Below the pieces are notes generated by a model, which was not told where the DNA came from, searched no databases, and was given only the letters and a program-made list of their open reading frames with translations. This document shows, one piece after another, positions 33,134-40,565 of a stretch of DNA of 63,057 nucleotides; the stretch's first letter is position 1; every line of letters starts with the position of its first letter. Origin of the DNA: JAXGTO01 sp040774885 (GTDB lineage Bacteria > Actinomycetota > Coriobacteriia > Coriobacteriales > Eggerthellaceae). Location: NCBI GenBank assembly GCA_040774885.1, contig JAXGTO010000009.1:1-63057 (forward strand), given 5' to 3'. The translations under genes were made by a program, and so were the position numbers.

Positions 33134-34110
33134 CAGATCAAACGCATATTTCCCTAACCGCCCCCGATGCGGTCGATATGGCCCTTCTTGTCGGGCAAAA
33201 CGACGAGTTGCTTCACCTTGTCGAAGACGCCTTTCATTCCCGGATAACCGTGCGCGGTTCTTCCATCGAGATCACCGGCGATTCGCTTGAAGTTCAAAGC
33301 CTCACCGCTTTGTTTTCTGACCTTATCAAGTCCGTGGAAAGCGGTCATGCACCCGATGCCGATTATGTTCGTCGAGCCATCGATTTGCTGCACACGGGCG
33401 AGTTCGCTCCAGCTGCCTTGCGCGAAGATATCGTCCTCACGTATCGCGGCCGGGCCATTCGTCCTAAAACGGCGGGGCAGAAGCACTATACCGATTCCAT
33501 TCGCGCCAACACCATCACGTTCGGCATCGGGCCTGCCGGCACGGGCAAGACCTATCTTGCCATGGCCATGGCCGTCGCCGCGCTCAAGCGCAAAGAGGTT
33601 GGCAGGATCATCTTGACGCGTCCGGTGGTAGAAGCGGGGGAGAGCCTGGGCTTTTTGCCGGGCACGCTCACCGAAAAAGTCGACCCGTATATCCGACCGC
33701 TCTACGATGCCCTCTTCGATATGACGGACATGGAGCGAGCCAATAAAATGCTCGAAGATGGAATAATCGAGATCGCGCCGCTGGCTTTCATGCGCGGACG
33801 CACGCTCAATGACAGCTTCATTATCTTGGACGAAGCCCAGAACACCACTCCCGAGCAGATGAAGATGTTCCTCACTCGATTGGGATTCGGTTCCAAGATC
33901 GTGGTGACTGGAGACATTACCCAGATGGATCTTCCACGGGGCATATCGGGACTCAAGCATGTCAGGCATGTTCTCGAAGGCACCGATGACATTGCCTTTT
34001 GCGACTTCAATGGCAAGGACGTGGTGCGCCATTCCCTTGTTGCCGCCATCGTATCGGCATATGATCGCGCAGCCCAAGACCAAACCTCGAAGAAAGAGGA
34101 TTCTCGATGA
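33130..34110 (+). CDS. phoH: PhoH-family ATPase
   Basis: A 326-residue PhoH-like RNA-helicase-type ATPase often linked to YbeY. It has an N-terminal KH-like/PhoL extension (about 1-110), Walker A IGPAGTGKTYLAMA, motif LTRPVVEAGESLGFLPG, and Walker B FIILDEAQNTTPEQMKMFLTR with IVVTGD. ATG overlaps the mtaB stop (ATGA) and its stop overlaps ybeY the same way, so an upstream in-frame ATG 66 bases earlier is rejected. Likely role is ribosome/rRNA quality control with YbeY. Confidence 0.95.
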   Translation: MTDQTHISLTAPDAVDMALLVGQNDELLHLVEDAFHSRITVRGSSIEITGDSLEVQSLTALFSDLIKSVESGHAPDADYVRRAIDLLHTGEFAPAALREDIVLTYRGRAIRPKTAGQKHYTDSIRANTITFGIGPAGTGKTYLAMAMAVAALKRKEVGRIILTRPVVEAGESLGFLPGTLTEKVDPYIRPLYDALFDMTDMERANKMLEDGIIEIAPLAFMRGRTLNDSFIILDEAQNTTPEQMKMFLTRLGFGSKIVVTGDITQMDLPRGISGLKHVRHVLEGTDDIAFCDFNGKDVVRHSLVAAIVSAYDRAAQDQTSKKEDSR

Positions 34111-34571
34111 ATGTATCAACGGATTTCGCCTATCGTGCTGATGACGTGTTCGATTTGCATTTGGACGAACTGGCGCTTTTGGTGATGGACCGAGAGCATC
34201 AACCGGCCAATTGCGAGGCCTCGCTTGCATTTGTCGATGACGCTGAAATCACCCGACTCAACGAAGAGTATCGAGGCAAGAAGGGGCCGACCGATGTCTT
34301 GAGTTTTGAATGCGATGGATTGGATGATGGGTTCGAGAAGACGCCGTGCGGCCATGACAAACCCTATGAGTTGGGTGATGTCGTCATCGCAGTGGATATC
34401 GCCGAGCGCCAGACGGAACTCTATGAAACCACCTTTGCCCATGAAATGGAGCTTCTGACCGTTCATGGCATGCTGCATTTGTGCGGATACGATCATATCG
34501 AAGAATCCGATGCGGTACGTATGGAAACGCGCGAGCAGGAGCTGCTTGAGGAATGGCGGTCGTTGCGATGA
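34107..34571 (+). CDS. ybeY: Endoribonuclease YbeY, 16S rRNA maturation
   Basis: A 154-residue metalloprotein with the zinc site HGMLHLCGYDH (HX3HX5H) and family blocks ITRLNEEYRGKKGPTDVLSF. It processes the 3' end of 16S rRNA. It overlaps phoH at its start and dgkA at its end by ATGA. The region between the motif blocks carries a family-typical linker. Confidence 0.96.
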   Translation: MNVSTDFAYRADDVFDLHLDELALLVMDREHQPANCEASLAFVDDAEITRLNEEYRGKKGPTDVLSFECDGLDDGFEKTPCGHDKPYELGDVVIAVDIAERQTELYETTFAHEMELLTVHGMLHLCGYDHIEESDAVRMETREQELLEEWRSLR

Positions 34572-34951
34572 AGCCCGGGCGCAGCCATGCAACGTCTTTC
34601 TTGAAATCGTTCAAGTACGCATTCGAAGGAATCGCCGAGTGCTTCAGGCAGGGACGCAACATTCGCATCCAAAGCTGTGCGGCGGTGGTTGCGGTCCTTC
34701 TGGGTTTTTTGCTCGGTATCAGCTTGGTGGAGTGGGTCGTCATCATCTTCTGCATCGGGGGCGTCCTTGGAGCCGAATGCTTCAATACGTCTTTCGAGGA
34801 TGTCGTCGATCTCGCTTGTCCAGAAATTCATCCTAAGGCCAAAGCCGCCAAAGACCTTGCCGCAGCAGGCGTTCTGGTTTGGTCCATTGCCTCTTTCATC
34901 ATCGGGCTCATCGTGTTCGTTCCCCGTTTGCTGGCGGTGGCAGGATGGTAG
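34568..34951 (+). CDS. dgkA: Undecaprenol/diacylglycerol kinase
   Basis: A 127-residue three-helix membrane kinase. Visible are an N-terminal SFKYAFEGIAECFRQGRNIRIQ amphipathic part, helix pairs near AAVVAVLLGFLLGIS and VVIIFCIGGVLGAECFNTSFEDVVDL, with the ECFNTSFEDVVD motif of the family. Gram-positive members phosphorylate undecaprenol for cell-wall synthesis. The ATG at 34568 overlaps the ybeY stop; an ATG at 34553 would overlap it more and is less likely. It overlaps era by 7 bases. Confidence 0.93.
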   Translation: MKPGRSHATSFLKSFKYAFEGIAECFRQGRNIRIQSCAAVVAVLLGFLLGISLVEWVVIIFCIGGVLGAECFNTSFEDVVDLACPEIHPKAKAAKDLAAAGVLVWSIASFIIGLIVFVPRLLAVAGW

Positions 34952-35862
34952 CCGAGATCGACCCCGTCTCCTTCAGATCGGGTTTCCTCACTTTGGTCGG
35001 AAGGCCCAACGCGGGTAAATCGACGCTGGTGAATGCCTTGATGGGGAAGAAAATCGCCATCACGAGCTCGACGGCGCAAACCACGCGAAACCGTTTTCGC
35101 GCAGTGATCACACGTGAGGGCTTCCAGTTGATATTGGTTGATACTCCCGGCATTCACAAACCCCATGATGTCTTGGGCCAGGAGCTCAACGAATCAGCTC
35201 TCAAGGGCCTCGAAGGTGTCGATGTGGTTGCCTTTTGCGTCGATGCCAGCGAACCCGTAGGTGCAGGCGATCGTTGGGTGGCGGATCATCTAGCTTCGGT
35301 CAAAGCGCGCAAACTGCTGGTAATCACCAAAACGGATTTGGTCGAGGGCAAACGTGTTTTGGATCAGATCGTACAGGCCGATGCTCTCGGCGACTGGGAT
35401 GAAGTGATTCCGCTTTCTTCGGTATCGGGCGAAAACCTCGATACGTTTCTCGATGTTGTCTCGGCCCAACTTCCCATCGGACCTCAGTGGTTTCCCGCCG
35501 ATATGGAAACAGACCAGCCCATCGAGGCCATCGTCGCCGAGTTCATCCGCGAAAAGATTTTGCGGTCGTTCAACGATGAGATTCCCCATGCCATCGGCGT
35601 TGCCGTCGATGAACTCTCTTATGTCAAAAAGAAAGATCTCTATCGTATCTATGCGACGGTATACGTCGAGCGCGATTCGCAAAAGGGAATCATCATCGGC
35701 AAGGGCGGGGAAGCGCTCAAACGCGTTGGGACCCAGGCCAGGATCGACCTCGAGCAGCTCTTCGGTTGCAAGATTTTTTTGGACCTTCATGTGAAAGTGC
35801 GCAAGAATTGGCGTCGCGACCTCAACCAGATTCGACGCTTCGGTTACGGCGAGGGCGCGTGA
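34945..35862 (+). CDS. era: GTPase Era, 16S rRNA binding
   Basis: A 305-residue GTPase of 30S assembly. G1 GRPNAGKST, G2 region SSTAQTTRNR, G3 DTPGIHKP and G4 TKTDL are present, then a KH domain with VERDSQKGIIIGKGGEALK. The ATG at 34945 sits in the dgkA end and is preferred over one 66 bases earlier. It is followed 8 bases later by recO. Confidence 0.96.
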   Translation: MVAEIDPVSFRSGFLTLVGRPNAGKSTLVNALMGKKIAITSSTAQTTRNRFRAVITREGFQLILVDTPGIHKPHDVLGQELNESALKGLEGVDVVAFCVDASEPVGAGDRWVADHLASVKARKLLVITKTDLVEGKRVLDQIVQADALGDWDEVIPLSSVSGENLDTFLDVVSAQLPIGPQWFPADMETDQPIEAIVAEFIREKILRSFNDEIPHAIGVAVDELSYVKKKDLYRIYATVYVERDSQKGIIIGKGGEALKRVGTQARIDLEQLFGCKIFLDLHVKVRKNWRRDLNQIRRFGYGEGA

Positions 35863-35869
35863 CGTCTGC

Positions 35870-36634
35870 ATGCCCGAACGCACCTATCGCTGCATGGGGC
35901 TGGTCCTCAAAAAGACGAAGCTGGGGGAGACCGACCTCATCATCACGCTGATGGCCGGGGACGGGCAGCAGGTTCGCGCTGTTGCAAAGGGCGCGCGCAA
36001 GCCCACGAGTTCTTTCGCGTCGCGTCTCGAGGTGTTCAGCGAAGTCGAGCTCCTTCTTGCGCGCGGGCGCACGCTCGACATCGTCAAGGAGGCGGACTTG
36101 GTGTGCCCTCACGATGGGGTGCGCTCTTCGCTTGAAAAATCAACGGCAGCGTTTCCTATGGTCGAACTGCTCGATCGCTGCACGCATGATGGGCTCGAAT
36201 CACCGCATCTTTTCGAGGCGGTCCATGTGGCGCTGAGCGTTCTCGATGCCTCCAAGCCTCAAGATGCCCCCATGCTGTGTGCGGCCTTTTTGCTCAAATG
36301 CGCCGCGATCGCCGGGTTTCGTCCGCAAATCGGCACGGATTGCACCTGTTGCGGCGCTGCCGTGCCCGGCACGTGCCGAATATGGTTTTCTTTCACTGAG
36401 GGCGGCGTGCTGTGCGAAACCTGTCGAACCGGCCGTGATGCCGTCAGCCTCGATGCTGCCCTCATCGGATGGATCCGCTACCTCATAGGGCATGGATTCG
36501 CCGATATCTCGACTGTCCGGGCAGACCAGACCGTCGCCTTCGAGGTGCTGCAGTTTTGCAAGCAATGGATTGCCCAAGCCATGGGAGAGCGGCTGAAAAG
36601 CCTGGATTCACTTATGACGTGCGGTTTGTTCTAG
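35870..36634 (+). CDS. recO: DNA repair protein RecO
   Basis: A 254-residue recombination mediator that helps load RecA. It has an N-terminal OB fold (RTYRCMGLVLKKTKLGETDLI, GARKPTSSFASRLEVFSEVELL), a helical part, and a zinc site formed by CTCC and CETC near residues 160 and 185. The era-recO order is usual. It is convergent with the TSCPD gene, with 4 bases between the stops and no clear terminator. Confidence 0.93.
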   Translation: MPERTYRCMGLVLKKTKLGETDLIITLMAGDGQQVRAVAKGARKPTSSFASRLEVFSEVELLLARGRTLDIVKEADLVCPHDGVRSSLEKSTAAFPMVELLDRCTHDGLESPHLFEAVHVALSVLDASKPQDAPMLCAAFLLKCAAIAGFRPQIGTDCTCCGAAVPGTCRIWFSFTEGGVLCETCRTGRDAVSLDAALIGWIRYLIGHGFADISTVRADQTVAFEVLQFCKQWIAQAMGERLKSLDSLMTCGLF

Positions 36635-36638
36635 CGGC

Positions 36639-36887
36639 TCAGTCGGCCTGACGCGCTTCGCGCAGTGCTTTCACCATCTGGTCTGCACAGCTGGTGCTGC
36701 GACGGCCGCACGTGTTTCCTTCCAGCAAGGCCGCCACGTCATCGATCTTCATCCCATGGACCAGTTTTCCGATGGCTTTGAGGTTTCCGTTGCAGCCCCC
36801 ATCGAACTCGACGGTATCGACGACGTCGCCATCGAGCTGAACATGGATGGCGCGGCTGCAGGTCCCTTTGGTTTTGTAGGTGTACAC
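36639..36887 (-). CDS. Small TSCPD-domain protein
   Basis: An 82-residue protein built on the TSCPD domain, with YKTKGTCSRAI, DGGCNGN and GNTCGRRSTSCADQ. The same domain is found at the C-terminus of some class II ribonucleotide reductases and as a free-standing TIGR03905-like family of unknown function. Conserved cysteines suggest metal or iron-sulfur binding. The GTG at 36887 has AGAGGAG 5 bases upstream; an ATG further up would include a linker unlike the family and is rejected. Confidence 0.8.
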   Translation of the reverse strand: MYTYKTKGTCSRAIHVQLDGDVVDTVEFDGGCNGNLKAIGKLVHGMKIDDVAALLEGNTCGRRSTSCADQMVKALREARQAD

Positions 36888-36953
36888 AGCATCTCCTCTT
36901 CTCGTTTTTCGAGATGGTACCACAGCCTGCTTGTCGGCTTTTTATAAAGATTG

Positions 36954-36983
36954 TTGTTGAAGATGGCATGGTTACCGTATAAT
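36954..36983 (+). promoter_or_regulatory. Promoter of rpsO
   Basis: TTGTTG (36954-36959), 18 bases, TATAAT (36978-36983). It leaves a leader of about 115 bases before rpsO. Confidence 0.7.
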
Positions 36984-36989
36984 CATCGT

Positions 36990-37107
36990 CGCTGTGCAAA
37001 AGGCATAGTGACTGTATTTGACTTTCTTCCCAGTTCGCATGCGACACCTGCTTGCCAACCTGGACGAAAGTGACGACGAGCCCTGAAAGGGCGAGAAAGG
37101 TGGAAGC
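36990..37107 (+). promoter_or_regulatory. rpsO leader with possible S15-responsive structure
   Basis: The leader holds a complementary pair ACTTTC..GAAAGT (37020-37025 with 37067-37072) and a small GCCC-TGAAA-GGGC hairpin right before the GAAAGGTGG ribosome-binding site. Leaders of rpsO genes are often bound by S15 in other bacteria; that this one is, is inference. Confidence 0.35.
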
Positions 37108-37395
37108 ATGGCTGACAAACTCAGCATCTCCAAAGAACAGACCGAGGCTTTGATCAAGGAATACGGCAAGAATGACCAGGATTCCGGCAGCGCCGAGGTT
37201 CAGGTGGCCATCCTCACGGCCCGCATTTCCGCTCTTACCGAGCATCTCAAGACCCACAAGAAGGACAATCATACCCGTCGTGGCCTGATGCAGCTCATCG
37301 GCAAGCGCCGCGGCCTCTTGAAGTACATCAAGAACCGCAATATCGAAGAATACCGCGTTCTCATCAAGAAGCTCGGCATTCGCGACAACATCTAA
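37108..37395 (+). CDS. rpsO: 30S ribosomal protein S15
   Basis: A 95-residue S15 with normal length. Signatures are DSGSAEVQVAILTARI, LTEHLKTHKKDNHTRRGL and the end LIKKLGIRDNI. It binds 16S rRNA helices 20-22. The ATG has GAAAGGTGG. pnp follows after a terminator and a structured leader. Confidence 0.98.
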   Translation: MADKLSISKEQTEALIKEYGKNDQDSGSAEVQVAILTARISALTEHLKTHKKDNHTRRGLMQLIGKRRGLLKYIKNRNIEEYRVLIKKLGIRDNI

Positions 37396-37403
37396 GCAGC
37401 TCG

Positions 37404-37425
37404 GGCCCGCTTCGGCGGGCCTTTG
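37404..37425 (+). terminator. Hairpin terminator after rpsO
   Basis: A 7-base-pair stem GGCCCGC/GCGGGCC with a TTCG tetraloop followed by TTTG, a short T tract. Read-through to pnp is likely, as in other rpsO-pnp units. Confidence 0.65.
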
Positions 37426-37566
37426 CATATCGGAGCCCAGCGCAGGATGCGCATCGGGCGCCGCCGGTCGGATACGCAGGGCGTATCTGCTCGGGCTCGG
37501 GAAGATGCTTCCCGGACGAAGAAGCTTCGTGCAATCGGGCGCGAAGGCAAGAGAAAGAACAGCAGC
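37426..37566 (+). promoter_or_regulatory. Structured 5' leader of pnp
   Basis: The 140 bases contain GAGCCC/GGGCTC closing arms (37433-37438, 37493-37498) that enclose GCGC-N5-GCGC (37440-37452) and GATACGC-AGG-GCGTATC (37471-37487), then GGGAAG-ATG-CTTCCC (37499-37513). Such a folded leader is what PNPase and RNase III act on in E. coli pnp autoregulation; here it is inferred by analogy. Confidence 0.55.
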
Positions 37567-39762
37567 ATGGAGAAAATCGTCGAGTCATTCGAACTCTACG
37601 GAAAGAACTATCGATTGGAAACGGGCGAGCTCGCCAAGCAGACCAGCGGAGCCGTCTTGGTCACCCAGGGCGACACCACCTGCCTGGTTACCGCCGTCGT
37701 TTCCGACCAGCAAAAGGATTTCGGCTTCTTCCCGCTCACCGTCGACTTCATGGAAAAGATGTATTCCGTGGGCCGCATTCCGGGTGGATACCTCAAGCGC
37801 GAAGCGCGTCCCAGTGAAAAGGGAACGCTGACGGCTCGTATGATCGACCGTCCCATTCGCCCCGGATTCCCCGATGGCTTCAAAAACGAAGTCCATATCG
37901 TTGCCACCACGTTCGTGTGCGACGGGCAGAATCCTCCCGATTGCATCTGCGTCGGCGGTGCAAGCGCAGCCCTGCTTTGCGGCGGTGCGCCCTTCGACGG
38001 CCCTGCGGCCTGCGTGCGCGTGGCCCGCAATGTGGAAACCGGCGAATTCATTATCAACCCCACCTATGAAGAGCAGGAATCCAGCGACGTCGAGCTGACC
38101 ATTGCCGGCACGGCCGACTACATCAGCATGGTTGAAGCAGGAGCCAACGAAATCAGCGAAGATGACATGCTGGCCGCTATGAACTTCGGCCAGGAAGCCA
38201 TCGGCGAGTTCTGCAAGGCCCAGCAGCGCTTCCTCGACCGCGTGGCGCCAACGCCCAAGGAATACGATATCCATAAAGCCGATCCGTGCATCGCCGAGCG
38301 CGTCGATGCACATTTCGACGATATGGCCGCTGCTCTCAAAGATGCTGACAAACTTTCTCGCATGGGTAAGGTCGAGGCTTTGAAGGAAGCCATCAAAGCC
38401 GACGACTTCTCAGATGAAGAGCGCGCCGACTGGGCCAGCGATATCGCTGCTGCCTGCAAGGCTCTCGAAAAGCACGCCATGCGCAAGATGGTCATTGAAA
38501 CCGGCGAACGTGCCGATGGCCGCGTTGCCGATGAGATCCGTCCTCTCTATATCATTCCCGGTTATCTGCCGCGCGTCCATGGTTCCGGCCTCTTCCAGCG
38601 CGGACAGACCCAGGCTCTGTCCGTCTGCACATTGGGCATGCTGCGCGAATGGCAGCGTCTTGACACCATCGATCCGGCCGAGGGCAAGCGCTACATGCAC
38701 CAGTACAACTTCCCGCCGTATTGCACCGGCGAAGTCGGCCGCATGGGAGCACCCAAGCGCCGCGAAATCGGTCACGGAGCTCTTGCCGAGCGCGCGTTGC
38801 TCCCGGTTCTGCCCGATGAAGACGAATTCCCTTACAGCATCCGCGTCGTCAGCGAGATTCTCGAATCCAACGGTTCGAGCTCCATGGCGTCCACGTGCGG
38901 TTCCACGCTTGCTCTGATGGATGCGGGCGTTCCCATCAAGCACCCTGTATCCGGCATCGCCATGGGTCTTATCAAGGAGGGCGACGATGTCGTCATTCTC
39001 TCTGACATCCAGGGCATCGAGGACTTCTTGGGCGACATGGACTTCAAGGTCTGCGGTACCGAAAACGGCATCACCGCATTGCAGATGGACAACAAGGCGA
39101 AAGGCCTTTCCGTCGACATCTTGGCCCGTGCCCTCAAGCAGGCCCGTGAAGGCCGTGCCTTCATTCTCGACGCTATGCTGCAGACCATCGCGCAACCGCG
39201 CGAACAGCTTTCCGACTTCGCCCCGCGCATCGAGACCATCCACATCCCGGTTGACAAGATCCGCGACGTCATCGGCTCGGGCGGCAAGGTTATTCGCGGT
39301 CTGCAAGAAGAGACCGGTGCCACAATCGAGGTCCAAGAAGACGGCACCGTGCATATCGCCGCCATCGAGGGCCCTGCCGGTGAAGCCGCCAAGGAAGCCA
39401 TCCTCGGCATCGTGAAAGAACCTGAAGTGGGCGAAATCTACGACGGAGAGGTCGTCGGCATCAAAGACTTCGGCGCTTTCGTCAAGCTCACTCCCGGCAA
39501 AGACGGACTCCTCCACATCAGCCGTATGGCCAATGGCCGCGTCGGCAAGGTCGAAGATGTCCTCAGCTTGGGCGACATCATCAAGGTCGAGGTTCTCGAA
39601 GTCGGCGACAACGGAAAGATCAGCCTTGATCGCGTTGACAAGCCCGATGCGCCCGAAGGTTCGGCTCCTCGTCACGATCATGGTCGAGACGAAGGCAATC
39701 GTCGTCGTCCGGGCGATGGCGGCGGCAATGGTGCCCATCGCAAGCCGCGTCATCGCAATTGA
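37567..39762 (+). CDS. pnp: Polyribonucleotide nucleotidyltransferase (PNPase)
   Basis: A 731-residue phosphorolytic exoribonuclease. Two RNase PH domains (start MEKIVESFELYGKNYRLETG; second with GQTQALSVCTLG and SSMASTCGSTLALMDAGV), a KH domain (KIRDVIGSGGKVIRGLQEETGA) and an S1 domain (GEIYDGEVVGIKDFGAFVKL), then a basic, Gly/Arg-rich tail. The conserved N-terminus fixes the ATG at 37567; upstream in-frame codons lie in the leader. It is a probable partner of RNase J and RNase Y, both also in this window. Confidence 0.98.
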   Translation: MEKIVESFELYGKNYRLETGELAKQTSGAVLVTQGDTTCLVTAVVSDQQKDFGFFPLTVDFMEKMYSVGRIPGGYLKREARPSEKGTLTARMIDRPIRPGFPDGFKNEVHIVATTFVCDGQNPPDCICVGGASAALLCGGAPFDGPAACVRVARNVETGEFIINPTYEEQESSDVELTIAGTADYISMVEAGANEISEDDMLAAMNFGQEAIGEFCKAQQRFLDRVAPTPKEYDIHKADPCIAERVDAHFDDMAAALKDADKLSRMGKVEALKEAIKADDFSDEERADWASDIAAACKALEKHAMRKMVIETGERADGRVADEIRPLYIIPGYLPRVHGSGLFQRGQTQALSVCTLGMLREWQRLDTIDPAEGKRYMHQYNFPPYCTGEVGRMGAPKRREIGHGALAERALLPVLPDEDEFPYSIRVVSEILESNGSSSMASTCGSTLALMDAGVPIKHPVSGIAMGLIKEGDDVVILSDIQGIEDFLGDMDFKVCGTENGITALQMDNKAKGLSVDILARALKQAREGRAFILDAMLQTIAQPREQLSDFAPRIETIHIPVDKIRDVIGSGGKVIRGLQEETGATIEVQEDGTVHIAAIEGPAGEAAKEAILGIVKEPEVGEIYDGEVVGIKDFGAFVKLTPGKDGLLHISRMANGRVGKVEDVLSLGDIIKVEVLEVGDNGKISLDRVDKPDAPEGSAPRHDHGRDEGNRRRPGDGGGNGAHRKPRHRN

Positions 39763-39786
39763 TTCGTTCTATATCGCATCATCTGT

Positions 39787-39817
39787 AAACGGGAGCCCCA
39801 GCGGCTCCCGTTTCTTT
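39787..39817 (+). terminator. Terminator after pnp
   Basis: A perfect 11-base-pair stem AAACGGGAGCC/GGCTCCCGTTT with a CCAGC loop and TTTCTTT at its end. Confidence 0.85.
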
Positions 39818-39918
39818 GCATTCCATGGGCGTTCATCGTTTTCTTTCACGGTATTTCGAGCAGTTTTGTTAGGATGATAATAGAGTGCAGATTGCTCGGG
39901 ATGAAGGGGGCGTCGTTG

Positions 39919-40488
39919 ATGGCAGACGGCATGAAGAGCACTATTGCTCAGGCGTATCTATCGCTGCTTGAAGAAGGCGGGGATCAAGTAATTTCCGTTA
40001 CCGATGTGGTTGATCGCGCCGAAATATCGCGCATGACTTTTTATTACCATTTTCACGATATCTATGATTTGTTCGACTGGCTCTATGGAAGCTATTTCCA
40101 GCACGAACTGGATTTGGCGTTGGCGGAGAACTCGGGGCGCAAGCGCACCGAAGCATGGCGCGATGTCTTGGTCCGCATCGTGAGGATCATCAGCGACAAT
40201 GAACTGCATGTTTTAGATAACTACCGCCATCTCGATCCATATATTCTCGACCGTCATGCGTTCGCAATCTTTCATCGGATGGTCGAGCAGGCATTCGAGG
40301 TCATGCTCAAACCAGGCGCTTTGGACGAGACCGACCAGCATACCGTTGTAGAGGTGTGCACCTTCACTTTGATTGGAATGCTCAAAACCTGGATGGACCG
40401 CGATCTTGATTTCGATCCCATCGACTACATCGATGCCGTCGATCGCTTCATCAAGAACAATACGCGTCCCTTTGCCCGCAAACGCTGA
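39919..40488 (+). CDS. TetR/AcrR-family transcriptional regulator
   Basis: A 189-residue regulator with the N-terminal helix-turn-helix (VTDVVDRAEISRMTFYYHF) and a hydrophobic, ligand-binding C-terminal part of the kind seen in TetR_C-type regulators. The ATG at 39919 has AAGGGGG 8 bases upstream; two ATGs further up have no such site. It is convergent with a radical SAM gene, with a shared bidirectional terminator. The palindrome at 41945-41968 in the radical SAM promoter region is a candidate target. The inducer is unknown. Confidence 0.85.
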   Translation: MADGMKSTIAQAYLSLLEEGGDQVISVTDVVDRAEISRMTFYYHFHDIYDLFDWLYGSYFQHELDLALAENSGRKRTEAWRDVLVRIVRIISDNELHVLDNYRHLDPYILDRHAFAIFHRMVEQAFEVMLKPGALDETDQHTVVEVCTFTLIGMLKTWMDRDLDFDPIDYIDAVDRFIKNNTRPFARKR

Positions 40489-40513
40489 TCGCCTATGCTT
40501 GTTCGGCGCATAA

Positions 40514-40541
40514 GGAAAAGGCCCCATTTGGGGCCTTTTCC
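40514..40541. terminator. Bidirectional terminator between TetR and radical SAM genes
   Basis: A perfect 12-base-pair stem GGAAAAGGCCCC/GGGGCCTTTTCC with an ATTT loop; A- and T-rich ends serve both directions. Confidence 0.88.
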
Positions 40542-40565
40542 ATTGGATAAGATGGCAGTCGAGCG

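Noticed and set aside
37423..37566. 48 codons in frame upstream of pnp as a longer PNPase
   Set aside because: PNPases begin at the MEKIVES-type start, and these codons fall in the structured leader and terminator region.
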